Assembly: GCF_001667185.1 (NCBI RefSeq)
Contig: NZ_LZIC01000102.1
Coordinates: 1-63,793, forward strand
Source: Mycobacterium sp. 852002-50816_SCH5313054-b
GTDB taxonomy: Bacteria; Actinomycetota; Actinomycetes; Mycobacteriales; Mycobacteriaceae
Reading direction: 5' to 3'
DNA length: 63,793 nt
The notes below the pieces were generated by a model. The model was given only the letters and a program-made list of their open reading frames with translations, ran no database searches and had not been told where the DNA came from. The translations under genes were made by a program, and so were the position numbers. Of the stretch, positions 9,271 to 16,589 are shown piece after piece (positions within the stretch are counted from its first letter, which is position 1; every line of letters begins with the position of its first letter).

Positions 9271-9954
9271 TCAGATGGAGAAGTCCTCGCCGTGCCACAC
9301 CCCGGCCTCGGGGGGCCGGATCACGCGGCCGTTCTGTGGTCCGTCGTTCTGCGCCTCCAGCTTGGCCACTCTGGTGAGCAGGGACTGCAGGCTGACGCCG
9401 ACGAGGTCGGGCATCATCGAGTCGTCCGGGGCGCCCCGCCCGGCGCGGCTGATGACCTGCCCGGGGACCCCGACCACCACCGAGCCCGACGGCACCGGCT
9501 TGACCACCACGGCGTTGGCGCCGATCCGGCTGTCGTCGCCGATCTTGATCGCGCCGAGGACCTTGGCTCCGGCGCCGATGGTGACCCGGTCGCCGACGGT
9601 CGGGTGGCGTTTTCCGGTGTCGGCGCCGCTGCCGCCGAGGGTGACGCCGTGATACATGTGGACGTCCTCGCCCACCTCGGCGGTTTCCCCGATCACCACG
9701 CCGGTCGCATGGTCGATGAACAGGCCCGCGCCCAGGATGGCGCCGGGGTGGATGTCGACGCCGGTCAGGATGCGGGTGAGTTCGGCCAACGTCCGCGCGG
9801 ACACCCGCGCGCCGCGCTGCCACAGCCAGTGGCTGATCCGGTGGGCCCAGACCGCGTGCACGCCCGGGTAGGCGAAAATGACCTCCAGCGACGTGGGCCT
9901 GGCGGGATCCCGTTCCCGGGCCGCCCGGATGTCCCGACGCACGGCTGCGAGCAT
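9271..9954 (-). CDS. cysE: Serine O-acetyltransferase
   Basis: 227 residues. An alpha-helical N-terminal domain precedes a left-handed beta-helix of hexapeptide repeats (GVDIHPGAILGAG, IGETAEVGEDVHMYHGVTLGG, TVGDRVTIGAGAKVLG). It makes O-acetylserine from serine and acetyl-CoA. The chain ends in DFSI. A C-terminal Ile is the residue that CysE normally inserts into the CysK active site to form the cysteine synthase complex. It starts 2 nt after the cysK1 stop, so the two are translationally coupled. Confidence 0.96.
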   Translation of the reverse strand: MLAAVRRDIRAARERDPARPTSLEVIFAYPGVHAVWAHRISHWLWQRGARVSARTLAELTRILTGVDIHPGAILGAGLFIDHATGVVIGETAEVGEDVHMYHGVTLGGSGADTGKRHPTVGDRVTIGAGAKVLGAIKIGDDSRIGANAVVVKPVPSGSVVVGVPGQVISRAGRGAPDDSMMPDLVGVSLQSLLTRVAKLEAQNDGPQNGRVIRPPEAGVWHGEDFSI

Positions 9955-9956
9955 GC

Positions 9957-10889
9957 TCAGTCCTTCACGTCGGCGAACAGCGGCGTGCTCAGGTACCGCT
10001 CACCGAAGTCGGGGAGGACGACGACGACGAGCTTGCCGGCGTTCTCGGGCCGGCGCGCCACCTGCAGGGCCGCCACCGCGGCCGCGCCCGAGGAGATGCC
10101 CACCAGCAGGCCCTCCTCCGCGGCCAGCCGCCGCGCCAGGTTGAGCGAGTCGTCGTTGCCGACGGTGATGACCTCGTCGACCAGGTCCATGTCGAGGATC
10201 GGCGGGACGAACCCGGCGCCGAGGCCCTGGATCGGGTGGGGCCCCTTCTGCCCGCCGGACAGCACCGGGGACGCGGCCGGTTCCACGGCGACGAACTGCG
10301 CCGACGGCTTGCGCTCCTTGATGACCTGGGCGACGCCAGTGATGGTGCCGCCGGTGCCGACGCCGGCCACGAAGATGTCGACCTTGCCGTCGGTGTCGCG
10401 CCAGACCTCCTCGGCCGTCGTCGCGCGGTGGATCGCCGGGTTGGCCTGGTTCTCGAACTGCTGGGGCACGAAATACCGTTGGTCAGTCTTGGCCAGTTCC
10501 TCGGCCTTGGCGATCGCGCCCGGCATCCCGTCCGCGCCAGGGGTCAGGATCAGTTCGGCGCCGTAGGCTCGCAGCAGCATCCGCCGCTCGATGCTCATGG
10601 TGTCCGGCATGATCAGCACGCAGCGATACCCGCGCGCCGCGCACACCATCGCCAGCGCGATGCCGGTGTTGCCGCTCGTCGGCTCCAGGATGATCGTGTC
10701 GGGCTTGATCAGGCCGGCCTGTTCGGCAGCGTCCAGCATGGCGACCCCGATGCGGTCCTTGACGCTGTTGGCAGGGTTGAAGAACTCCAGCTTGGCGACG
10801 ACATCGGCGACGGCGCCTTCGGTGACCCGGTGCAGCCGGACCAGCGGCGTATTGCCGATCAGCTGGGTGACGTCCTCGGCGATGCTCAT
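9957..10889 (-). CDS. cysK1: O-acetylserine sulfhydrylase (cysteine synthase A)
   Basis: 310 residues, the length of M. tuberculosis CysK1 (Rv2334). PLP Lys44 lies in NSVKDRIG, the Asn loop is TSGNTGIA, and the Gly-rich phosphate loop is GVGTGGT. It forms cysteine from O-acetylserine and sulfide. I chose ATG 10889 over in-frame upstream starts because of homology (MSIAED) and an AAGGAAG Shine-Dalgarno 7 nt upstream. It is the first large gene of the cysK1-cysE(-mez) unit, preceded by a 5' leader that encodes a poly-cysteine peptide (11022-11099), which suggests cysteine-responsive control. Confidence 0.97.
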   Translation of the reverse strand: MSIAEDVTQLIGNTPLVRLHRVTEGAVADVVAKLEFFNPANSVKDRIGVAMLDAAEQAGLIKPDTIILEPTSGNTGIALAMVCAARGYRCVLIMPDTMSIERRMLLRAYGAELILTPGADGMPGAIAKAEELAKTDQRYFVPQQFENQANPAIHRATTAEEVWRDTDGKVDIFVAGVGTGGTITGVAQVIKERKPSAQFVAVEPAASPVLSGGQKGPHPIQGLGAGFVPPILDMDLVDEVITVGNDDSLNLARRLAAEEGLLVGISSGAAAVAALQVARRPENAGKLVVVVLPDFGERYLSTPLFADVKD

Positions 10890-11021
10890 CAAAACTTCCT
10901 TAGGCGGTGTCGGTTCGGGTTGGTGCGGGGCTCGTCGGCTACCCGGAGATACGAATTCGATGGCCTTTTTCTTCCTGGGCAAACGCGCAGGGCCTGTTTC
11001 GGCGTCAGAAGCCGTCAGGAA

Positions 11022-11099
11022 TCAACGACAACAACGACAACAAGAATCCACGGCGGGGCGGCGCGTAAGGACGAGGCGCGGCTGTGTGGCCTGTTGCAT
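11022..11099 (-). CDS. Poly-cysteine leader peptide (uORF) of cysK1
   Basis: A 25-codon ORF upstream of cysK1 whose last seven codons before TGA are Ser-Cys-Cys-Arg-Cys-Cys-Arg, with all Cys as TGT and all Arg there as CGT. A TATAGT -10 element (11106-11111) sits 6 nt before the ATG, the geometry of a leaderless mycobacterial transcript. Short leaderless ORFs rich in Cys codons upstream of sulfur genes are an established class of cysteine-responsive attenuator in mycobacteria. TTCCT immediately after the stop can pair with AGGAA in the cysK1 Shine-Dalgarno. A ribosome held on the Cys codons would cover it. That last mechanism is inference. Confidence 0.8.
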   Translation of the reverse strand: MQQATQPRLVLTRRPAVDSCCRCCR

Positions 11100-11111
11100 A
11101 GCCCCACTATA
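11099..11111 (-). promoter_or_regulatory. Leaderless promoter -10 element for the cysK1 operon
   Basis: TATAGT at 11106-11111 (minus strand) is spaced 6 nt from the A of the leader-peptide ATG at 11099, so transcription probably starts on the start codon itself. No clear -35 TTGACA is visible, which is common for mycobacterial SigA promoters. Confidence 0.65.
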
Positions 11112-11167
11112 GGACATCCGCACGTCGCGCCCGGTCTGGCTCGTTGCCACTCAACGGCGCTCACGCT

Positions 11168-11473
11168 TTACGGTTTGACGTAGTCCTTCGCCGGGTCGGC
11201 GCTCGGGGCCCCATCCGTGGCCGCGGTTTCGCAGACGCAGACCTGGGTGTCGCCGTGTACCCACCGCCACAGCTGGCTGCCCTGCCTGCGCATCACGTGT
11301 TGGACGTAAACCTTGTCGCGCTGCGCCCTCGAGAACGCCATGTCGAGGTTGACGGGCAGCCCGGCCCAGGCGACCTGGCCGGCGCCCGACGCCCGGCCCT
11401 CGGGATGCAGCCGGCACCGCAGCGGGCAGACGCTTTTCATGACCCGATCGGGCCCATCGCATTCCCGAGCCAC
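11168..11473 (-). pseudogene. Mini-gene: start and C-terminal piece of the nitrate reductase/flavoreductase
   Basis: 101 codons from GTG 11473. Residues from about 50 (NLDMAFSRAQRDKVYVQHV...LWRW) match the NADPH-binding end of the 1404-residue protein downstream in coordinate (its LDLAFSRDQREKVYVQHL...LWRWL). The first codons (GTG GCT), the GAGGAGG ribosome site, the upstream GlnR-like box and a Cys-containing stretch (SVCPLRC) also match the 5' end of that gene. It therefore looks like a duplicate that lost about 1300 internal codons. The CGNAD motif has become CETAA and the C-terminus differs. Most likely a decaying remnant. A small expressed protein cannot be ruled out. Confidence 0.65.
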
Positions 11474-11525
11474 GCCCACGGTTCCTCCTCGACGCAACCA
11501 GTCGAGGCAATCGTGCGACGGGGAT

Positions 11526-11563
11526 GTTTCGGCGGCGGGTGTGCGATGTTTCCGCCGTATTAA
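11526..11563 (-). promoter_or_regulatory. GlnR-like box upstream of the mini-gene
   Basis: On the minus strand two GAAAC half-sites (11526-11530 and 11548-11552) are spaced 22 bp apart with CACCC between them, the a-b-a-b spacing of actinobacterial GlnR boxes. It aligns base for base in most positions with the site upstream of the full-length nitrate reductase gene. Confidence 0.5.
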
Positions 11564-11581
11564 AGGGTCGCGGGTGGGCCT

Positions 11582-14500
11582 TTAGTAGACGTCGCGGTGG
11601 TAGCGCTTGTCGGTGCTCAGGGATTGGACGTAGGCCCTCGCCGCGTCCGGCTCGAGGTTGCCGTGCTCGGCGGCGATGTCGCAGAGCGCCCGGTCGACGT
11701 CCTTGGCCATCGGGTCGGCGTTGCCGCAGACGTACACCTGTGCGCCGTCCTGCAGCCAGCGCCACAGCTGGGCCCCGCGATTGCGCATCAGGTGCTGCAC
11801 GTAGACCTTTTCGCGCTGGTCCCTCGAGAACGCCAGGTCCAGTTCGGTCAGCAACCCGTCGGCATGCATCTGCTCGATCTCGTCGCGGTAGTAGTAGTCC
11901 GTGGCGGCGTGCTGTTCGCCGAAGAACAGCCAATTGGGGCCGGTGTGCCCGAGGGCGCGGCGCTCCTGCAGGAAGCCGCGGAAGGGCGCGATCCCGGTGC
12001 CCGGACCGATCATGATCATCGGGGTGTCCGGGGCGCTGGGGGGCCGGAAGTTGCTCGACTGCTGCAGAAAGACGGCGACGCGATCACCCGGGGAGCGGGC
12101 GGCAAGGTAGGTCGAACACACCCCGCGGCGCGGGACGCCCTGGAAGTTGTAGCGCACCGGCGAGACCGTCAGGTGGACTTCGGCGGGGCACTCCTTGGGG
12201 CTCGACGAGATCGAATACAGGCGCGGCTGAAGGCGTTTGAGGACCCTCAGCCACTCGTGGGCCGATGCGTAGACCGGCAGCTGCGCCAGCAGGTCGATGG
12301 ACTGGCGCCCCCATGCCCAATTGCTCAGGTCTGCCCTGTTTTCGGGCTTCAGCAGCTCGGCGAGTTTCGGGTCGCCGGTGCGCTCCTGCACGAACCGCAC
12401 CAGGTCCCGGCTGATGTGGGCGATCTCGATGCGTTCGGTCAGCGCGGAGCGCAGCGACATCAAACCGTGCTCGCCGACCTCGACCGGGGTCTGCCCGTCC
12501 AGTCCGGTGACCGACAGCCATTCGTCGACCAGCCGGTCGCTGTTGCGCGGCCACACCCCGAGCGCGTCACCGGCCTCGTAGCTGATCGTGTCTTCGGGCA
12601 CACGAAACACCAGCTGCCGCACATCCTTTGCCGATTGCGGCTGGCCCAGCTTGATGTTGCGGGCCATGTCGGTGATCAGGGGATGCTTCTTGGTGTATCC
12701 GACCGTTTCGGAGCCGTTGGCCGGCCGGGTCGGCGCCGGCGCGGCCGCCGTCGCGCCACCGTTGCGCCCCGCCGGCGCCGGGGTGCGGGCCAGCGCGCGC
12801 ATGACCCCGCTCAGCCAGGTGGCCGCCGCGTCGTCGTAGTCGGGTTCGCAGTCGACCCGGTCGAGGATGCGGGTGGCACCCAGCTCGGCCAGGCGCTCGT
12901 CGAGCTTGCGTCCGTGGCCGCAGTAATCGTCGTAGTTCGAATCGCCCAGCGCGAGGACGGCGTACCGGGTGTCGGTGAATCGTGGCGCGCGGTCGGACGT
13001 CAGCGCCCGCCACAGGGCGGCGCCGTTGTCCGGCGGGTCGCCGTCACCGGTGGTGCTGGTGATCAGCAGCAGCTCCCGCGTCGCCGGGAGCTCGGCGGTG
13101 GGAACGTCGTCCATACCGTGCAACGCGGCGGGCACGCCGGCCTCGCCCAATCGCGCGGCGACGTCGGCGGCGAGCTCCTCCGCGTTCCCGGTCTGCGAGG
13201 CCCACAACACCACGACCGGCGCCCGCTTGGGGGTCGAATCCGCTTGGGGTGCAGAGCCGTTCGGCGCCGCGGTGGGGAGCTCCGGCATCGGGCCGGGCCC
13301 CTCGCTGCGGGCGAACATCCCGGCCAGCACACCGTCCACCCAGAACCGGGTCCGGCTGTCGAAGGGCGCGCTGACGGGCAGGGTGGGCACGCCGCCGGCC
13401 CGACGGCCGGCTTCGGAACGCAACCCGGCCAGCATGCCGGCGAGGTAGGAGCGGCCCCGCTCGTCGAAGGTCGGGGCGGGTTCGTCTGCTACGCCGAACA
13501 ATTCGGCGAGGGCGTCGACGTGCGGCACGCTGGTTTCCTGTCCGGGTTCTCGTGCGTCGGCGGCTATCGCGGGTTCGGGTTCGGGCGCCAATTCGGGTTC
13601 GGCGGCGGCAACCTTGGTCAGGGTGACCGCGCAGGCCTTGAACTCCGGCTGGTGCGACAGGGGGTCGACCGCATCGTTGGTGACGGCGTTGATCGACAGG
13701 TACTCGCCGAAGGCGTCGTTCCAATGGAAGGGGGCGAAGCAGTTGCCCGGCCGCACCCGGTCGGTGACCACGGCGGGCAGCACGGCGCGACCGCGGCGCG
13801 ACGAGACTTCGACCCGGTCGCTTTCCGCGATCTGCAATCGCGCGGCGTCGTCGGGGTGGATCTCGACGAACGGCCCCGGGTTGAGCTTGTTGAGTTTGGC
13901 GACCTTGCCGGTCTTGGTCATGGTGTGCCACTGGTGCGGCAGGCGTCCGGTGTTCAGCAGGAAGGGGTAGTCGCCGTCGGGCATCTCCTCGGGCAGCAGG
14001 TGGGGGCGGGCGAAGAACACCGCGCGACCGCTCGGCGTGGGGAAGGCCAAGGAAGGCGCACTGCCGTCCTCGCGGACCAATCGGGTCTGGCTGATTCCGT
14101 CATTGAGGTAGCGGATCGGGTTGCGGTCGGCGCTGCCCTCCGGTGGACACGGCCACTGCAGCGGTGTCCGCCGCAACCGGTCGTAGCTGGCGCCGCGCAG
14201 GTCGTAGCCCGTCGCGGGGTTCCAGAACCGCTTGATCTCCTCGAAGACCTCCTCGGCCGAGGCGTAGCTGAACGAATCCGAAAAGCCCATCTCGCAAGCG
14301 ATCCGGGCGATGATCTGCCAGTCCGGCAGGGCCTGACCCGCCGCCTGGACGGCCGGCTGGAACAGGGTCAGGTTGCGCTCGGAATTGATCATCACGCCCT
14401 CGGACTCCGTCCACAGCGTGGCGGGCAGCACGATGTCGGCGTACTCGTTGGTCTCGGTCTCCAGGAACGCGTCCTGGGTGATCACCAGCTCGGCGCGCTC

Positions 14501-15796
14501 CAGGCCGGCCAGCACCGTTCTGCGATTGGCAACGCTGGCAACGGGATTGGTGCAGATGATCCAGCACGCCTTGATGTCGCCGTCGGCCATGCGGGAGAAC
14601 ATGTCGATGGTGCCGGTGCCGACCTCGGTGCGCAGCGAGCCGCGCGGAATGCTCCAGACGTCCTCGACGAACTCGCGATCGGCGGCGGACAGCACCGAGC
14701 GCTGGCCCGGCAGACCCGGCCCCATGTAACCCATTTCGCGGCCACCCATGGCGTTGGGCTGCCCGGTGAGCGAGAAGGGGCCGCTGCCCGGTTTGCAGAT
14801 CGTCCCGGTGGCCAGGTGCAGGTTGCAGATCGCGTTGGTGTTCCAGGTGCCGTGGGTGCTCTGGTTGAGGCCCATCGTCCAGCAGCTCAGGAAGTTATCG
14901 GCGTCGCCGATCCAGCGCGCGGCGGTGCGGATGTCTTCGGTTGGGATGCCGGTGATTTCGCTGACCGTGTCGGGGGTGTACTGCTCGAGGAAGCTCGGCA
15001 TCACCTCCCAGCCCTCGGTGAACTGGGCGATGAAGCCCGGGTCCGTCTGGCCGTTCTCGACGATCAGGTGCAGCAGCCCGTTGAGCAGCGCGAGGTCGGA
15101 GCCGGGAGCGATCTGAAGAAACAGGTCCGCCTTCTCCGCGGTCGCGGTGCGGCGCGGGTCCACCACGATCAGCTTCGCGCCGGCCTTGACGCGGTCCATC
15201 ATGCGCAGGAACAGGATCGGGTGGCAGTCGGCCATATTGGAGCCGATGACCAAGAAGACGTCCGCGCGTTCGAAGTCCTGGTAGGAGCCCGGCGGCCCGT
15301 CCGCCCCGAGGGACAGTTTGTAGCCGGAACCCGCGCTGGCCATGCACAGTCGCGAATTCGACTCGATCTGGTTGGTGCGGATGAAGCCCTTGGTCAGCTT
15401 GTTCGCCAAGTACTGAGCCTCGATGGACATCTGGCCCGACACGTACATCGCGAAGGCGTCGGGGCCGTGCTGGTCGATGATCGCCCGCAGCCACTGCGCG
15501 CTCCGTGTGATCGCCTCATCGGTGTCGAGCGGTTCGAGGGTTTCGCCGCGGTCGGCACGCGCGTGTGCGGTGTCCAGCCGCCCCGGCGCGGCGAGCATGT
15601 CCGAGGTGGTCGCGCCCTTGGTGCACAACCGGCCGAAGTTGGCCGGGTGGCTGGCGCTTCCAACGGATTTCGTAACGTGACGACGGCCGCTCTCCGGATC
15701 CGTTGTGACCTGCAACACCATGCCGCAGCCGACGCCGCAGTAGGCACACATGCTGTTCACGGCGTCCGCGCGGGCGCCGCGAGGCTCGGTAGCCAC
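11582..15796 (-). CDS. Assimilatory nitrate reductase fused to a CysJ-like flavodoxin/FAD/NADPH reductase
   Basis: 1404 residues. Residues 1 to about 700 are a molybdenum bis-MGD oxidoreductase of the NasC/NarB type with an N-terminal [4Fe-4S] motif (C17, C20, C24, C58). After a Glu/Pro-rich linker comes a flavodoxin domain (about 855-1000, ASQTGNAEE and STTGDGDPPDN), then an FAD domain (RLYSISSSP near 1190) and an NADPH domain (GPGTGIAPFRGF near 1262, CGNADPMAKDVDRAL near 1358). One chain could thus take electrons from NADPH through FAD and FMN to the Mo site and reduce nitrate to nitrite. The start is GTG 15796 behind GAGGAGGG. A GlnR-like box about 60 nt upstream fits nitrogen control. No nitrite reductase or transporter gene lies beside it. 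Confidence 0.9.
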   Translation of the reverse strand: MATEPRGARADAVNSMCAYCGVGCGMVLQVTTDPESGRRHVTKSVGSASHPANFGRLCTKGATTSDMLAAPGRLDTAHARADRGETLEPLDTDEAITRSAQWLRAIIDQHGPDAFAMYVSGQMSIEAQYLANKLTKGFIRTNQIESNSRLCMASAGSGYKLSLGADGPPGSYQDFERADVFLVIGSNMADCHPILFLRMMDRVKAGAKLIVVDPRRTATAEKADLFLQIAPGSDLALLNGLLHLIVENGQTDPGFIAQFTEGWEVMPSFLEQYTPDTVSEITGIPTEDIRTAARWIGDADNFLSCWTMGLNQSTHGTWNTNAICNLHLATGTICKPGSGPFSLTGQPNAMGGREMGYMGPGLPGQRSVLSAADREFVEDVWSIPRGSLRTEVGTGTIDMFSRMADGDIKACWIICTNPVASVANRRTVLAGLERAELVITQDAFLETETNEYADIVLPATLWTESEGVMINSERNLTLFQPAVQAAGQALPDWQIIARIACEMGFSDSFSYASAEEVFEEIKRFWNPATGYDLRGASYDRLRRTPLQWPCPPEGSADRNPIRYLNDGISQTRLVREDGSAPSLAFPTPSGRAVFFARPHLLPEEMPDGDYPFLLNTGRLPHQWHTMTKTGKVAKLNKLNPGPFVEIHPDDAARLQIAESDRVEVSSRRGRAVLPAVVTDRVRPGNCFAPFHWNDAFGEYLSINAVTNDAVDPLSHQPEFKACAVTLTKVAAAEPELAPEPEPAIAADAREPGQETSVPHVDALAELFGVADEPAPTFDERGRSYLAGMLAGLRSEAGRRAGGVPTLPVSAPFDSRTRFWVDGVLAGMFARSEGPGPMPELPTAAPNGSAPQADSTPKRAPVVVLWASQTGNAEELAADVAARLGEAGVPAALHGMDDVPTAELPATRELLLITSTTGDGDPPDNGAALWRALTSDRAPRFTDTRYAVLALGDSNYDDYCGHGRKLDERLAELGATRILDRVDCEPDYDDAAATWLSGVMRALARTPAPAGRNGGATAAAPAPTRPANGSETVGYTKKHPLITDMARNIKLGQPQSAKDVRQLVFRVPEDTISYEAGDALGVWPRNSDRLVDEWLSVTGLDGQTPVEVGEHGLMSLRSALTERIEIAHISRDLVRFVQERTGDPKLAELLKPENRADLSNWAWGRQSIDLLAQLPVYASAHEWLRVLKRLQPRLYSISSSPKECPAEVHLTVSPVRYNFQGVPRRGVCSTYLAARSPGDRVAVFLQQSSNFRPPSAPDTPMIMIGPGTGIAPFRGFLQERRALGHTGPNWLFFGEQHAATDYYYRDEIEQMHADGLLTELDLAFSRDQREKVYVQHLMRNRGAQLWRWLQDGAQVYVCGNADPMAKDVDRALCDIAAEHGNLEPDAARAYVQSLSTDKRYHRDVY

Positions 15797-15853
15797 GCCT
15801 ACTTCCCTCCTCGAGCGCGCAAGGGCCTAATGCGCTAATGGTCCGGCAAGGAT

Positions 15854-15891
15854 GTTTCGGCATCGGGCGCCCGATGTTTCCGCCGCTTTAC
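15854..15891 (-). promoter_or_regulatory. GlnR-like box upstream of the nitrate reductase gene
   Basis: The minus strand reads GTAAA-n6-GAAAC-n6-CGCCC-n6-GAAAC, matching the known actinobacterial GlnR pattern (gTnAC-n6-GaAAC, twice) at three of four half-sites. It ends about 58 nt before the start codon. GlnR controls nitrate assimilation in other mycobacteria. Confidence 0.6.
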
Positions 15892-16079
15892 GGCTTCCTC
15901 TCACCGGATCCGGGGCGATGTGTGAAGTGTCCGGAAAACCCGCCGCCGACGGGGTAATCGCAGGTCAACGCCGATCTGCTACGTCGCCCAGATTACCCAC
16001 GGCCACCACGAATTGCGCCTCGGAATAGGGGTTCGGACGAAACAGATGGGACATTCACAGTTTTCGTTAAGCTCACAAT

Positions 16080-16562
16080 GTGCGTCGCCAGTTTGTGATT
16101 CTGCTGCTTTTGTTGGCCACGGCTTGCGGCGGAAAACCCTCGGCACCGCCGGCGCCGCGCGCCGACACGTGCAAGGACTCCGACGGGCCGACGGCCGACA
16201 CGGTGCGCCGGGCCATCGCGTCGGTTCCGGTCGAGGTTCCGGGCTCGAGCTGGGTCGAAATCGCAAGGGGGCACACCAAGAAGTGCGGCTTGTACTGGGT
16301 GCAGATCATCCCGACCATCGCCAGCGAGTCGACACCGCAGCAACTGTTGTTCTTCGACCACAACACCCCGCTGGGCCCGCCCACCCCGAACCCGAAGCCA
16401 TACATCACCGTGCTGCCGCCGGCTGATGACACCGTCACCGTCCAATACCAATGGCAGGTAGGCAAAGATCAGCCCTGCTGTCCCACGGGGATCGGCACCG
16501 TGAAGTTTCACATCGGACCGGACGGCAAGCTGCAGGCGCTCGGCGCGATCCCGCACCAGTAA
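16080..16562 (+). CDS. lppP: LppP/LprE-family lipoprotein
   Basis: 160 residues starting at GTG 16080. A signal peptide ends in a lipobox (LLATA-C16), so it is predicted to be exported and lipid-anchored. The mature part has conserved Cys residues (TCKD, KKCGLYW, PCCP) and resembles LppP of M. tuberculosis (Rv2330c), which lies at the equivalent syntenic position. The function is unknown. LppP has been implicated in intracellular growth only by mutant screens. It is divergent from the nitrate reductase gene. Confidence 0.75.
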   Translation: MRRQFVILLLLLATACGGKPSAPPAPRADTCKDSDGPTADTVRRAIASVPVEVPGSSWVEIARGHTKKCGLYWVQIIPTIASESTPQQLLFFDHNTPLGPPTPNPKPYITVLPPADDTVTVQYQWQVGKDQPCCPTGIGTVKFHIGPDGKLQALGAIPHQ

Positions 16563-16589
16563 GGTTGGCGCACAAGCGCTTCCGGAGGT

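Noticed and set aside
9209..9823. N-terminal extension of mez
   Set aside because: The open frame before ATG 9208 is the antiphase shadow of cysE, and the family length is met from 9208.
10890..10982. 31-residue extension of CysK1
   Set aside because: Homologues start at MSIAED and a good Shine-Dalgarno precedes ATG 10889. The upstream part is leader RNA.
11597..15838. 1413-codon plus-strand open frame
   Set aside because: Shadow of the nitrate reductase gene in high-G+C DNA. Composition is Arg/Gly/Val-rich with no domain, while the minus strand has clear cofactor motifs.
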